Shown one piece after another: positions 1-6,231 of a stretch of 6,232 nucleotides of DNA. Position numbers and translations under genes: made by a program. The notes below the pieces were generated by a model that ran no database searches, was not told the origin of the DNA, and saw only the letters and a program-made list of their open reading frames with translations. Every line of letters begins with the position of its first letter. Within the stretch, counting starts at the first letter, position 1. The stretch spans positions 1-6,232 of the forward strand of contig DVHW01000213.1 in the NCBI GenBank assembly GCA_018711785.1, given 5' to 3'. The DNA is from Candidatus Galloscillospira excrementavium. GTDB taxonomy: Bacteria > Bacillota > Clostridia > Oscillospirales > Oscillospiraceae.

Positions 1-2
1 TT

Positions 3-11
3 ATCATAGCA
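3..11 (-). promoter_or_regulatory. Possible extended -10 promoter element for a gene beyond the left edge
   Basis: Read on the minus strand the bases are TGCTATGAT: a TATGAT hexamer (positions 8-3) preceded by TGC (11-9), which matches the extended -10 pattern TGnTATAAT with one mismatch. It lies downstream of the rhaD terminator, where a new transcription unit in the same direction could begin. No good -35 hexamer is visible at 16-18 bp spacing, though extended -10 promoters can work without one. The transcript would start at or beyond the window edge, so the target gene cannot be seen. This is a motif call only, and chance occurrence in an AT-rich patch is possible. Confidence 0.35.
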
Positions 12-14
12 CAC

Positions 15-26
15 TTTTGGCCAAAA
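15..26. repeat. Perfect 12-bp palindrome TTTTGGCCAAAA
   Basis: The 12 bases read identically on both strands. The palindrome sits between the rhaD terminator hairpin and the putative extended -10 element at 11-3, and it shares its A-tract (23-26) with the terminator's U-tract. Its place at roughly the -35 region of the putative downstream promoter would suit an operator for a dimeric repressor. It may equally be an accident of the T-tract next to GGCC. No regulator can be named from the sequence. Confidence 0.35.
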
Positions 27-53
27 AGGAACCCGGGACCGTTTCAGTCCGGG
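23..53 (-). terminator. Rho-independent terminator of the rhamnose operon
   Basis: On the minus strand, 17 nt after the rhaD stop codon, there is an inverted repeat with arms at 53-47 (CCCGGAC) and 39-32 (GTCCCGGG). It forms a 7-bp GC-rich stem with one bulged G and a 7-nt loop. The 3' arm is followed at once by TTCCTTTTT (31-23), a U-rich tail typical of intrinsic terminators. The opposite strand has no T-tract after the hairpin, so termination should act only on minus-strand transcripts. Its place directly after rhaD marks rhaD as the last gene of the operon. Confidence 0.8.
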
Positions 54-70
54 ACGCCCGCCGGCGCGCC

Positions 71-886
71 TTACAGATCTAGAAAGTCCTTGCGGTAGTT
101 GACCCCGAAGAACTCGGCCAGCTCCTGCATCTGGCTGTCCTGGATGGTGTTCTTCCGGGGCAGGTGGGCGGTGAGCATGTAGATCTGGGCCGCCTTCTCC
201 ACGGTCTCAATGAGGCCGAAGGTCTCGTCCAAAGTCTTGCCCGCGCCGTAGATGCCGTGCATCCCCCAGATGACCAGCCGGAACTCCTCCATCTTCTTGG
301 CCGTGGCCTCGCCGATGGAGTTGGTGCCGCAGAGCATCCAGGGCAGCACCCCCACCCCGTCGGGGAAGACCACGATGCACTCGGTACACATCTCCCACAG
401 GGTGTGGGTGAACTTCTTCTCGTCCAGCCCGTGGACGTAGTTCATGGCCAGAGTGTAGGTGGGGTGGGAGTGCATCACCACCCGGTTTTCCGGGTCCACC
501 TTCAGCCGGGCCATGTGGCTCATCAGGTGGGCGGGCAGCTCGGAGGTGAACTTGCCGCCGTCCTTGTAGCCCCACAGCAGCTCGGCGGTGGTTCCGTCGG
601 CGGCGATGCGGATGATACCCAGATTGGTCTCCGGGTCGCGCTCCACGTTCTTGAAGTACTTGCCCGTGCCGGTGACGATGAAGTACTTGCCGATGAGGGG
701 CTTGGCATCAAATCCGGTGGGGATGGTGCGGAGGACCCTGGTGGTGTCCAGGTACTCGGCCACCTCGTCCTCGCTCAGCAGGTAGCTGATGTTGCCGCCG
801 TTGCGCTCGTCCCAGCCCAGGCGGTACATATTGGCCGTGGTGGCCTTCATCTCCTCCACAAAAGGAGCGGTCAGGATATCCTTCAT
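71..886 (-). CDS. rhaD: L-rhamnulose-1-phosphate aldolase RhaD
   Basis: This class II (zinc-dependent) aldolase of the AraD/FucA family cleaves L-rhamnulose-1-phosphate into dihydroxyacetone phosphate and L-lactaldehyde in the cytoplasm, the last step shared by the classical rhamnose pathway. The 271 residues match E. coli RhaD (274 aa) along the whole length. Visible signatures are GWDERNGGN at 24-32 (phosphate-binding glycine loop), FIVTGTGKYF at 69-78, SELPAH at 115-120 with the catalytic glutamate E116, MHSH with zinc ligands H139 and H141, WGMHG with the third zinc ligand H210, and TLDETFGLIE at 218-227. The ATG at 886 aligns with the E. coli start and has an AGGAG (900-896) 9 nt upstream. 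It lies 17 nt after fucO and is followed by a terminator, so it is the last gene of the operon. FucA is the nearest alternative, but the length and the WDERNGGN and TLDETFGL blocks fit RhaD, as do the neighbours. Confidence 0.96.
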   Translation of the reverse strand: MKDILTAPFVEEMKATTANMYRLGWDERNGGNISYLLSEDEVAEYLDTTRVLRTIPTGFDAKPLIGKYFIVTGTGKYFKNVERDPETNLGIIRIAADGTTAELLWGYKDGGKFTSELPAHLMSHMARLKVDPENRVVMHSHPTYTLAMNYVHGLDEKKFTHTLWEMCTECIVVFPDGVGVLPWMLCGTNSIGEATAKKMEEFRLVIWGMHGIYGAGKTLDETFGLIETVEKAAQIYMLTAHLPRKNTIQDSQMQELAEFFGVNYRKDFLDL

Positions 887-903
887 TTCTGCTTTCTCCT
901 ATC

Positions 904-2046
904 TCACATCAGCTGGCGGAAGAGGGTCTTGAAGTCGTCGATGGTGGCCTCTCTGGGATTGCCGGGGGCACAGGCGTCGGCGGCGGCAGACTGGGCCAGG
1001 AAGTCCAGGTCCTCCTCCTTCATGGCGGGCAGCTTGGTGGGGATGCCCACGTCCTGGGACAGCCGGCGCACCGCGTCGATGGCCGCCCGGCGGTAGGTGG
1101 GCTGGTCCATGCCGGCGGTGTCCACCCCCATGGCCTCGGCGATGTGCTTGAACTTCTCGCCGGTGTACTCCTGGTTGAACTCCATCACGATGGGCAGCAT
1201 CATGGCGCAGGCCACGCCGTGGGGCGTGTCATACACCGCGCCCAGGGTGTGGGCCATGGAGTGGGCGATGCCCAGACCCACATTGGAGAAGGCCATGCCG
1301 GTGACGAACTGGCCCAGGGCCATGCCCTCCCGTCCATCGGGGTCGTTGTCCACCGCGCCCCGCAGGCTCTTGGCGATGAGCCGGATGGCCTCCAGGTTCA
1401 GGCAGTCGGCCAGCTCCCAGGCGGCCTTGGTGGTGTAGCCCTCGATGGCGTGGGTGAGGGCGTCCATGCCGGTGGAGGCGGTGAGGCCCTTGGGCATGGT
1501 GGCCATCATGTCCGGGTCTACGATGGCGATGTCGGGGATGTCGTTGGTATCCACGCAGACGAACTTCCGCTTGCGCTCCACGTCGGTGATGACGTAGTTG
1601 ATGGTGGCCTCGGCGGCGGTGCCGGCGGTGGTGGGCACCGCGATGGTGAACACGGTGCGGTTCTTGGTGGGGGCCACGCCCTCCAGGGAGCGCACGTCGG
1701 CGAACTCAGGGTTGTTGATGATGATGCCGATGGCCTTGCCGGTGTCCATGGAGGACCCGCCGCCAATGGCGATCATGTAGTCGGCGCCCGAGGCCTTGTA
1801 GGCCGCCACGCCGGACTGCACGTTTTCGATGGTGGGGTTGGGCTTGATGTCGGAATAGATCTCATAGACCATGCCGGCCCCGTCCAGCAGGTCGGTGACC
1901 TTCTTGGTGACGCCGAACTTGACCAGGTCCGGGTCAGAGGCGATAAAGGCCTTCTGGTATCCCCTGGCGGCCACCAGGCCGGGGATCTCCTGGATGGCGC
2001 CCTTCCCGTGGTAGGAGATGGCGTTGAGCACAAAGCGGTTGACCAT
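904..2046 (-). CDS. fucO: Lactaldehyde reductase (L-1,2-propanediol oxidoreductase) FucO
   Basis: This iron-containing (group III) alcohol dehydrogenase reduces the L-lactaldehyde released by RhaD to L-1,2-propanediol, reoxidising NADH under anaerobic conditions. The 380 residues closely match E. coli FucO (383 aa), with shared blocks such as NNPEFADVRSLEG (111-123), TTAGTAAE (139-146) and GNPREAT (362-368). The NAD site includes GGGS at 95-98 and D38, which matches the Asp that sets NAD specificity in FucO. Metal ligands by homology are D195, H199 (GMDALTHAIEG), H262 (AHSMAH) and H276 (TPHG). The frame stays open upstream to an ATG at 2163, but those 39 extra codons overlap rhaA and have no family match. 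The ATG at 2046 aligns with the E. coli N-terminus (MVNRFVLN against MANRMILN) and has an AGGAGG upstream. It sits between rhaA and rhaD, tying it to rhamnose rather than fucose use; the symbol reflects homology. Confidence 0.94.
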   Translation of the reverse strand: MVNRFVLNAISYHGKGAIQEIPGLVAARGYQKAFIASDPDLVKFGVTKKVTDLLDGAGMVYEIYSDIKPNPTIENVQSGVAAYKASGADYMIAIGGGSSMDTGKAIGIIINNPEFADVRSLEGVAPTKNRTVFTIAVPTTAGTAAEATINYVITDVERKRKFVCVDTNDIPDIAIVDPDMMATMPKGLTASTGMDALTHAIEGYTTKAAWELADCLNLEAIRLIAKSLRGAVDNDPDGREGMALGQFVTGMAFSNVGLGIAHSMAHTLGAVYDTPHGVACAMMLPIVMEFNQEYTGEKFKHIAEAMGVDTAGMDQPTYRRAAIDAVRRLSQDVGIPTKLPAMKEEDLDFLAQSAAADACAPGNPREATIDDFKTLFRQLM

Positions 2047-2056
2047 GGTAGTTGTT

Positions 2057-2062
2057 CCTCCT
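2057..2062 (-). promoter_or_regulatory. Shine-Dalgarno that fixes the fucO start
   Basis: AGGAGG on the minus strand ends 10 nt before the ATG at 2046. It is the only strong ribosome binding site near the 5' end of this frame and supports the 380-residue start over the upstream in-frame ATG at 2163, which lies inside rhaA. The rest of the 46-nt rhaA-fucO gap shows no hairpin or promoter. Confidence 0.85.
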
Positions 2063-2092
2063 ATGTCTATTTGAATGATGTGAAACGCAGAT

Positions 2093-3343
2093 TCAGCGGC
2101 GGGAGAGGACCTCCCGCTCGTACCGGCGGGCCTCCTCCAGCCAGGCGCCGTCCTCGGGGACACCGCACTCCCGGCAGTACTGAGCCCAGACCTCGCCGAA
2201 GGGCAGGGTCTTCAGCTCGTCCTGCTCCACCAGCAGGGCGGTAAAGTCCCCCTCGTCCTGGGCGCGCTTCAGATCGTCGCCGGGGGTGAGCAGGGCGTAG
2301 AGCAGGGCCTTCTGCCAGCTGCGGAAGCCCAGGGTCCAGGCGGCGATGCGGTTGACCGACGCGTCGAAGTAGTCCAGGGCCATCTTCACCCGGCCGTCCA
2401 GGTCGCCGCAGCGGACGATCTCCTTGGCCATCTCCCGGGTCTCGTCGTCAAAGAGCACCACGTGGTCGCTGTCCCAGCGGATGGGGCGGGTGATGTGGAG
2501 GGCGATCTCGGGGAAGAAGGCCAGCAGGGCGGGGATCTTGTCGCTCACCACCTCGGTGGGGTGGTAGTGGCCGTTGTCCATGAGAGGGATGCACTTGCCC
2601 GGGTGGGCGGCAGCGTAGCTCAGGGCAAACTCCGCCGAGCCCACGGTGTAGGCCTCCACGCCGATACCGAAGACCTTGCTCTCCACGCAGGGCTTGACCT
2701 TGTTAAAGTCAAAGGGCTCGGCGAGGATGGCGTCGATGGACTCCTTGTAGCGCACCCGGGGCCCCAGGCGGTCGGCGGGGATGTCCTTGAAGCCGTCCCC
2801 GGTCCAGATGTTCATGACGCAGGGCTGCCCCAGCTCCTCGGCCAGGTACTGGCTGATGCGGATGCAGGCCCTGCCGTGGTCGATCCAGAACCGCCTCGTC
2901 TCCTCGTTGGGGGAGGAGAGGGTCAGCGGGTCGCACTTGGGGTGGGAGAAGAAGGTGGGGTTGAAGTCGCAGCCCAGGCCCCGCGCCTTACAGAAGTCCA
3001 CCCACGGCTGGAAGTGCTTCGGCTCCAGCTTGTCCCGGTCGGCCCACTCGCCGTCGGCAAAAATGGCGTAGCTGGCGTGGAGGTTCAGCTTCTTGGTGCC
3101 GGGGCACAGCTTGAGAACCAGGTCGATGTCGGCCATCAGCTCCTCGGGGGTGCGGGCCCGGCCGGGGTAGTTGCCCGTGGTCTGGATGCCCCCGGTGAGG
3201 GGCTTAGTGGGGTCGGTGTCAAAGCCCCGCACGTCGTCCCCCTGCCAGCAGTGGAGGGAGACCGGGACGGTCTTGAGTTTGGCGATGGCCCCGTCGGTGT
3301 CCACACCGAGGGCGGCGTATCGTTCCTTTGCTTCGCTATACAT
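2093..3343 (-). CDS. rhaA: L-rhamnose isomerase RhaA
   Basis: This cytoplasmic, metal-dependent (Mn) TIM-barrel isomerase interconverts L-rhamnose and L-rhamnulose, the first intracellular step of the pathway. The 416 residues compare with 419 in E. coli RhaA and align end to end, from PVSLHCWQGDDV (27-38) to EVLSRR at the C-terminus. Other signatures are GGIQTTGNYPG (51-61), NLHASY (87-92), DFNPTFFSHP (126-135), VMNIW (176-180), GHYHPTEVVSDKI (258-270) and RPIRWDSDHVV (286-296). Metal-binding residues inferred from the E. coli structure are E221, D256, H283 and D324 for the structural site, and H259, D291 and D293 for the catalytic site; all are present. The ATG at 3343 overlaps the end of rhaB by 8 nt (ATGTATAG). 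An AGGAGG at 3355-3350, inside rhaB, lies 6 nt upstream and suggests translational coupling. No sign of damage. Confidence 0.97.
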   Translation of the reverse strand: MYSEAKERYAALGVDTDGAIAKLKTVPVSLHCWQGDDVRGFDTDPTKPLTGGIQTTGNYPGRARTPEELMADIDLVLKLCPGTKKLNLHASYAIFADGEWADRDKLEPKHFQPWVDFCKARGLGCDFNPTFFSHPKCDPLTLSSPNEETRRFWIDHGRACIRISQYLAEELGQPCVMNIWTGDGFKDIPADRLGPRVRYKESIDAILAEPFDFNKVKPCVESKVFGIGVEAYTVGSAEFALSYAAAHPGKCIPLMDNGHYHPTEVVSDKIPALLAFFPEIALHITRPIRWDSDHVVLFDDETREMAKEIVRCGDLDGRVKMALDYFDASVNRIAAWTLGFRSWQKALLYALLTPGDDLKRAQDEGDFTALLVEQDELKTLPFGEVWAQYCRECGVPEDGAWLEEARRYEREVLSRR

Positions 3344-4649
3344 AGGCAGCCTCCTGCAACAAAATGTTTCCCAGGGCCGTGGCCTCCGGGGAGCCGGTAA
3401 CCACCGGCCGGCCGATGGCCCGCTCGGTCAGCTCATTGAGGTAGGTGTTGTTGGCCCCGCCCCCCACGATGCACAGCGCCGGGAAGGACTCTCCGGTGAT
3501 GGCCTCCAGCTCCTGAAGGGCGGCGGCGTAGGCGTGGGCCAGGCTCTGGTAGATGGCGTGGGCGTACTCCCCCGGCGTAGAGGGGACCGGCCAGCCCTTC
3601 TGCCGGCACTCGCCGTCGATTTCCGCCATGACCGACCTGGGGGCCAGGTACTGCGGGCCGTTCACGTCCAGGCGGTAGTCGAAGCTCCCCTCCGCCCGGG
3701 CCAGGCCGGCCAGCTGGGCGAAGGAGTACCGGTCGCCCAGCTCCCGCTTCAGGCACTGGACCAGCCACAGCCCCATGATGTTCTTCAAAAACCGGATGGT
3801 ACCCACGCCCCCCTCGTTGGTGAAGTTGGCCGCCCGGGCCGCAGGGGTGGTGATGGGCCCGGGCAGCTCCGCCCCCAGCAGGGACCAGGTGCCGCTGGAG
3901 AGGTAGGCCCCCTTCTGGGGCAGGGCGGCGATGGCGGAGGCGGTGTCGTGGGTGGCGGGGAGGAGCACGTCGCAGGAGAAGCCCACCTGCCGCGCGATGT
4001 CCCCCTTCAGCCGGCCCAGCTTCACCGGCGGGCGCTGGGGCTGGGCGGCAAAGAGCCGTTCGGGCAGGCCCAGGGCGCGGATAATCTCCGCATCCCAGGT
4101 CTTGGCCCGGGCGTCCAGCAGGCCGGTGGAGCTGGCGTTGGTGTACTCGTGGGCCTTCTCCCCCGAGAGGAAGAAGCTCAGGTACTCGGGGAGCATGAGG
4201 AAGTCCGCCGCCCCCTCCAGCCTTCCGTGGGCTTTGTCCCAGCAGAGCTGGTAGATGGTGTTGAAGGGCTGGAACTGGATGCCCGTCCGCTCGTAGAGCG
4301 CTTCAAACGGGATGGACTTGTGGGCCAGCTTCGCCCCCTCGGCCCCCCGTTCGTCCCGGTAGCAGTAGAGGGGGAGGATGGGCCGGTCTTCCCCGTCCAG
4401 CAGGACATAGTCCACCGCCCAGGTGTCGATGCCCACGCTGTCCGGGGTGATGCCCTGCTCTTTGCAGGCGGTGAGGCCGCTGACCACCTCCCGGCACAGC
4501 CGGTCCAGGTCCCATATCAGATGGCCCTCCCGCTCCTGGGGCAGGTTTGAGAAGCGGTAGACCTCCTGCATCTTCAGGCTGCCACCCTCCCGCCAGGCGG
4601 CGATGTGCCGTCCGGAGGAGGCGCCGATATCAATGGCTAAATGCACCAT
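3336..4649 (-). CDS. rhaB: Rhamnulokinase RhaB, C-terminally short
   Basis: This FGGY-family sugar kinase phosphorylates L-rhamnulose to L-rhamnulose-1-phosphate with ATP. Family motifs run in order: the N-terminal phosphate loop AIDIGASSGR (5-14), SVGIDTWAVDYVLLD (71-85), YRDER (97-101), GIQFQPFNTIYQL (123-135), EYTNASSTGLLD (168-179), THDTASA (233-239) with the catalytic base D235, YLSSGTWSLLG (249-259), FTNEGG (276-281), the IMGLW block (291-295), and the C-terminal nucleotide-site loop IVGGGANN (394-401). The start at 4649 aligns with the family N-terminus; its ribosome site is weak (AAGGGA at 4666-4661, 11 nt upstream). The protein has 437 residues against 489 in E. coli. It stops at a TAG only a few residues after the conserved EATALGNILLQ helix, lacking about 50 C-terminal residues. 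Translation past the TAG gives no family-like sequence, so a simple readthrough or single stop mutation does not explain it. Active-site residues are intact, so it is probably functional. Confidence 0.93.
   Translation of the reverse strand: MVHLAIDIGASSGRHIAAWREGGSLKMQEVYRFSNLPQEREGHLIWDLDRLCREVVSGLTACKEQGITPDSVGIDTWAVDYVLLDGEDRPILPLYCYRDERGAEGAKLAHKSIPFEALYERTGIQFQPFNTIYQLCWDKAHGRLEGAADFLMLPEYLSFFLSGEKAHEYTNASSTGLLDARAKTWDAEIIRALGLPERLFAAQPQRPPVKLGRLKGDIARQVGFSCDVLLPATHDTASAIAALPQKGAYLSSGTWSLLGAELPGPITTPAARAANFTNEGGVGTIRFLKNIMGLWLVQCLKRELGDRYSFAQLAGLARAEGSFDYRLDVNGPQYLAPRSVMAEIDGECRQKGWPVPSTPGEYAHAIYQSLAHAYAAALQELEAITGESFPALCIVGGGANNTYLNELTERAIGRPVVTGSPEATALGNILLQEAAYV
3350..3355 (-). promoter_or_regulatory. 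Shine-Dalgarno of rhaA inside the end of rhaB
   Basis: AGGAGG on the minus strand lies 6 nt before the rhaA ATG at 3343 and within the last codons of rhaB. The rhaA ATG precedes the rhaB TAG, giving an 8-nt overlap. Ribosomes finishing rhaB would be placed directly over this site, a usual arrangement for coupled translation of kinase and isomerase. Confidence 0.8.
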
Positions 4650-4677
4650 AGTGTCTCGTTTCCCTTTCTCTGTCGGG

Positions 4678-6150
4678 TCAGTTCCCGCCCTGCTTGTGCC
4701 GCGCGGCGATGGCGGCCTGCTCCTCGGGGAGCTTCTTCTCCACGGTAAAGAAGAAGATAAGCAGCGCGCACACGGCGTAGGCCACCGTTTCCACCCAGAT
4801 ATAGCTGGCGTTGATGCCCCCCCTGGCCGCGGCCGGCTGGGCCGCCGTGCCCAGGGCCACGTCGGCCGCCTGGTCGTACCCGCTGGCGTTCAGAATGGCG
4901 CTGAAGATGGAGTTGCAGATGGGGGTGGCCGCCACCATGATGGAGCTGTAGATGGACATGGTCAGCCCGTCGGTGCGGATGCCGCGCTTGAACTCGATGT
5001 GGTCGATGACGTCGGCCAGCATGGCCAGGATCATATAGGCCGCCGGGGCCGAGCCCAGGCACTTGAGGGCCACGCCGATGGCCACCGGCACGATCTGCCC
5101 GTTGCCCAGGCCCGCGATGACGCCGCCCACGGCGCCCACCACCATGCCCCAGAACACCACGATGCGCTTGCTGAACTTATTGGCCAGCGGCACCACGAAC
5201 ACCGCCGCCACCGCCATGGGGATGGCCCCCAGCACTCCCAGCAGGGACTGGGAGGCGCCCCAGGCGTCCGCCGAGCCGAAGAAGGTGTTGTCCAGCACCC
5301 ACTTGCAGAAGAAGGACATGGACCCGTTCTTCATGGCCCCGCTCCACTGGAAGCCCAGGTAGAACAGCATCACCACCCACCACCACTTCTCACTGGCCAC
5401 CGCCCGGAGCTGCTCGCCCAGGGAGGCCCCCTTGGCCGCGGCGGGGGTATCCCCCTGGCCCAGGAGCTCCTCGGTCACCCGCTCCCGGGTGAACTTGAAC
5501 TGGAGGAAAATGGTGAGGGCGGAGAAGATGGCGATGGCCAGCATGGTCAGGAACCACAGCCTCTGGTCCTCCTTCAGGGCGAAGGACACCAGCATGGGGA
5601 ACACCATGCTCCCCGCGCCCATGACCCCCAGCCCCGCCACGTTGGTGAAGGAGGCCAGGGCCCCCCGCTGCTGGCTGTTGCGGGTGGACACCGGGATGAG
5701 GGTGGAGTTGGCCGTGTTGTAGATGGGGTAGGCCACGGCGTAGTAGAGGTTATAGGCAATGGCCACCCACACCATCCGGGCCGTCCCCTCGAAGGGGATG
5801 ATGAACATGAGCACGCTGGCCACCGACAGGGTCAGCGCGGACAGCAGAATCCAGGGCCGGGCCTTGCCCGCCAGGCAGCGGGTGCGCTCGATGAGCTGGC
5901 CCACCACCAGGTTGGCCGCCACGATGAGGATGGTGGAGAAGAGCTGGAGGGTGGTGAGGAAGGTCAGGTCCAGCTTCAGCACGTCGGTGAAGTAGTTCTG
6001 CAGGATGCTGGTGAAGATGCCCGAGGACAGCAGCGCCCCGAAGGGGCCGATGAAGTACCCCAGCAGCATCTCCGGCAGCCGCACCTCCGGGGACTTGATG
6101 GCCGGCCGGGTCAGGGGGGAGCTCCAAAAATCGTTCGTTCGCTTGCTCAT
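4678..6150 (-). CDS. GPH-family sugar:cation symporter (MelB-type MFS), probable rhamnose or rhamnoside importer
   Basis: This is a cytoplasmic-membrane transporter of the glycoside-pentoside-hexuronide:cation symporter family. The 490 residues have about 12 hydrophobic segments, roughly at 28-50, 62-84, 98-119, 125-147, 165-190, 198-218, 256-283, 299-320, 329-348, 352-378, 397-420 and 448-470, with a polar central loop near 221-254. Family signatures are VVGQLIERTRCLAGKARPWI (82-101), the MelB-like loop 2-3 motif; the TM4 stretch NLYYAVAYPIYNTANSTLIP (134-153); and DVIDHIEFKRGIRTDGL (380-396), the GPH loop 10-11 motif. There is no signal peptide. The ATG at 6150 has AAAGGA (6165-6160) 9 nt upstream and AGGAG just before that. 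It ends 28 nt before rhaB as the first gene seen in the operon. Substrate is inferred from context only: L-rhamnose is most likely, but a rhamnosyl disaccharide is possible because the family takes many glycosides. It is not related to the E. coli RhaT permease. Confidence 0.9.
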   Translation of the reverse strand: MSKRTNDFWSSPLTRPAIKSPEVRLPEMLLGYFIGPFGALLSSGIFTSILQNYFTDVLKLDLTFLTTLQLFSTILIVAANLVVGQLIERTRCLAGKARPWILLSALTLSVASVLMFIIPFEGTARMVWVAIAYNLYYAVAYPIYNTANSTLIPVSTRNSQQRGALASFTNVAGLGVMGAGSMVFPMLVSFALKEDQRLWFLTMLAIAIFSALTIFLQFKFTRERVTEELLGQGDTPAAAKGASLGEQLRAVASEKWWWVVMLFYLGFQWSGAMKNGSMSFFCKWVLDNTFFGSADAWGASQSLLGVLGAIPMAVAAVFVVPLANKFSKRIVVFWGMVVGAVGGVIAGLGNGQIVPVAIGVALKCLGSAPAAYMILAMLADVIDHIEFKRGIRTDGLTMSIYSSIMVAATPICNSIFSAILNASGYDQAADVALGTAAQPAAARGGINASYIWVETVAYAVCALLIFFFTVEKKLPEEQAAIAARHKQGGN

Positions 6151-6168
6151 GGGTGAACGTCCTTTCTC

Positions 6169-6231
6169 CTAGCGTTTGCAGGCACAGGTGTGGGTCCCGC
6201 TGGGGCATATTTTACACGTCCCGTCCGGCAT
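6169..6231 (-). CDS. Short Cys-rich reading frame, possible tail of an upstream gene or leader peptide
   Basis: On the minus strand a frame runs from the window edge to a TAG at 6171-6169, 18 nt before the symporter ATG. From the ATG at 6231 it encodes 20 residues, MPDGTCKICPSGTHTCACKR, with four cysteines spaced C-x2-C-x6-C-x-C. It may be the C-terminal end of a longer upstream gene, since the frame is still open at the edge, or a short leader peptide. Its stop codon overlaps the symporter's ribosome binding region (TAGGAG), as often seen between co-transcribed genes. A second frame is also open to the edge and ends in a TGA overlapping the symporter ATG (ATGA), so the coding frame is not settled. 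I do not recognise a family. Low confidence that it is translated. Confidence 0.22.
   Translation of the reverse strand: MPDGTCKICPSGTHTCACKR
6209..6214 (-). promoter_or_regulatory. Possible -10 hexamer TAAAAT upstream of the symporter
   Basis: TAAAAT on the minus strand differs from TATAAT at one position and is the only AT-rich run in an otherwise GC-rich leader, about 58 nt before the symporter ATG. A -35 element at normal spacing would lie at or beyond the right window edge, so the promoter cannot be judged in full. If real, it would start the operon transcript with a short leader of roughly 50 nt and would rule out translation of the Cys-rich frame from the ATG at 6231. Confidence 0.25.

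Noticed and set aside
56..70. GC-rich inverted repeats (CGCCGGCG, GGCGCGCC) next to the rhaD stop
   Set aside because: Short self-complementary GC runs are common in DNA of this composition. They have no T-tract of their own, and the true terminator hairpin lies just downstream.
164..1096. A 310-codon plus-strand open frame opposite rhaD and the end of fucO
   Set aside because: It crosses two real genes in antisense and has biased composition and no family resemblance.
2047..2163. 39-codon N-terminal extension of fucO from the ATG at 2163
   Set aside because: The extension overlaps the rhaA C-terminus, has no match to the E. coli FucO N-terminus, and is bypassed by the AGGAGG before the ATG at 2046.
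1144..2244. A 366-codon plus-strand open frame opposite fucO
   Set aside because: Dominated by Gly, His, Val and Asp repeats created by antisense reading of GC-rich codons. FucO on the minus strand is conserved end to end.
3219..3335. Readthrough of the rhaB TAG to restore a full-length C-terminus
   Set aside because: The codons after the TAG in the rhaB frame translate to an Arg/Gly-rich shadow of rhaA that does not resemble the RhaB C-terminus and ends at a stop about 40 codons on.
3171..4550. A 459-codon plus-strand open frame opposite rhaB
   Set aside because: Low-complexity Gly, Val, Pro, Gln composition and no recognisable domain. It is fully antisense to rhaB, which has conserved kinase motifs throughout.
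4603..6156. A 517-codon plus-strand open frame opposite the symporter
   Set aside because: Its translation is rich in Gly, His, Gln, Arg and Pro with no family motif, as expected from the antisense of GC-rich DNA. The minus strand carries an intact transporter with clear GPH motifs and a ribosome site.
6182..6191. Imperfect palindrome CACAGGTGTG upstream of the symporter as an operator
   Set aside because: The arms are only 4 bp each, it matches no regulator site I can name, and it falls inside a possible coding frame. Too weak to list.
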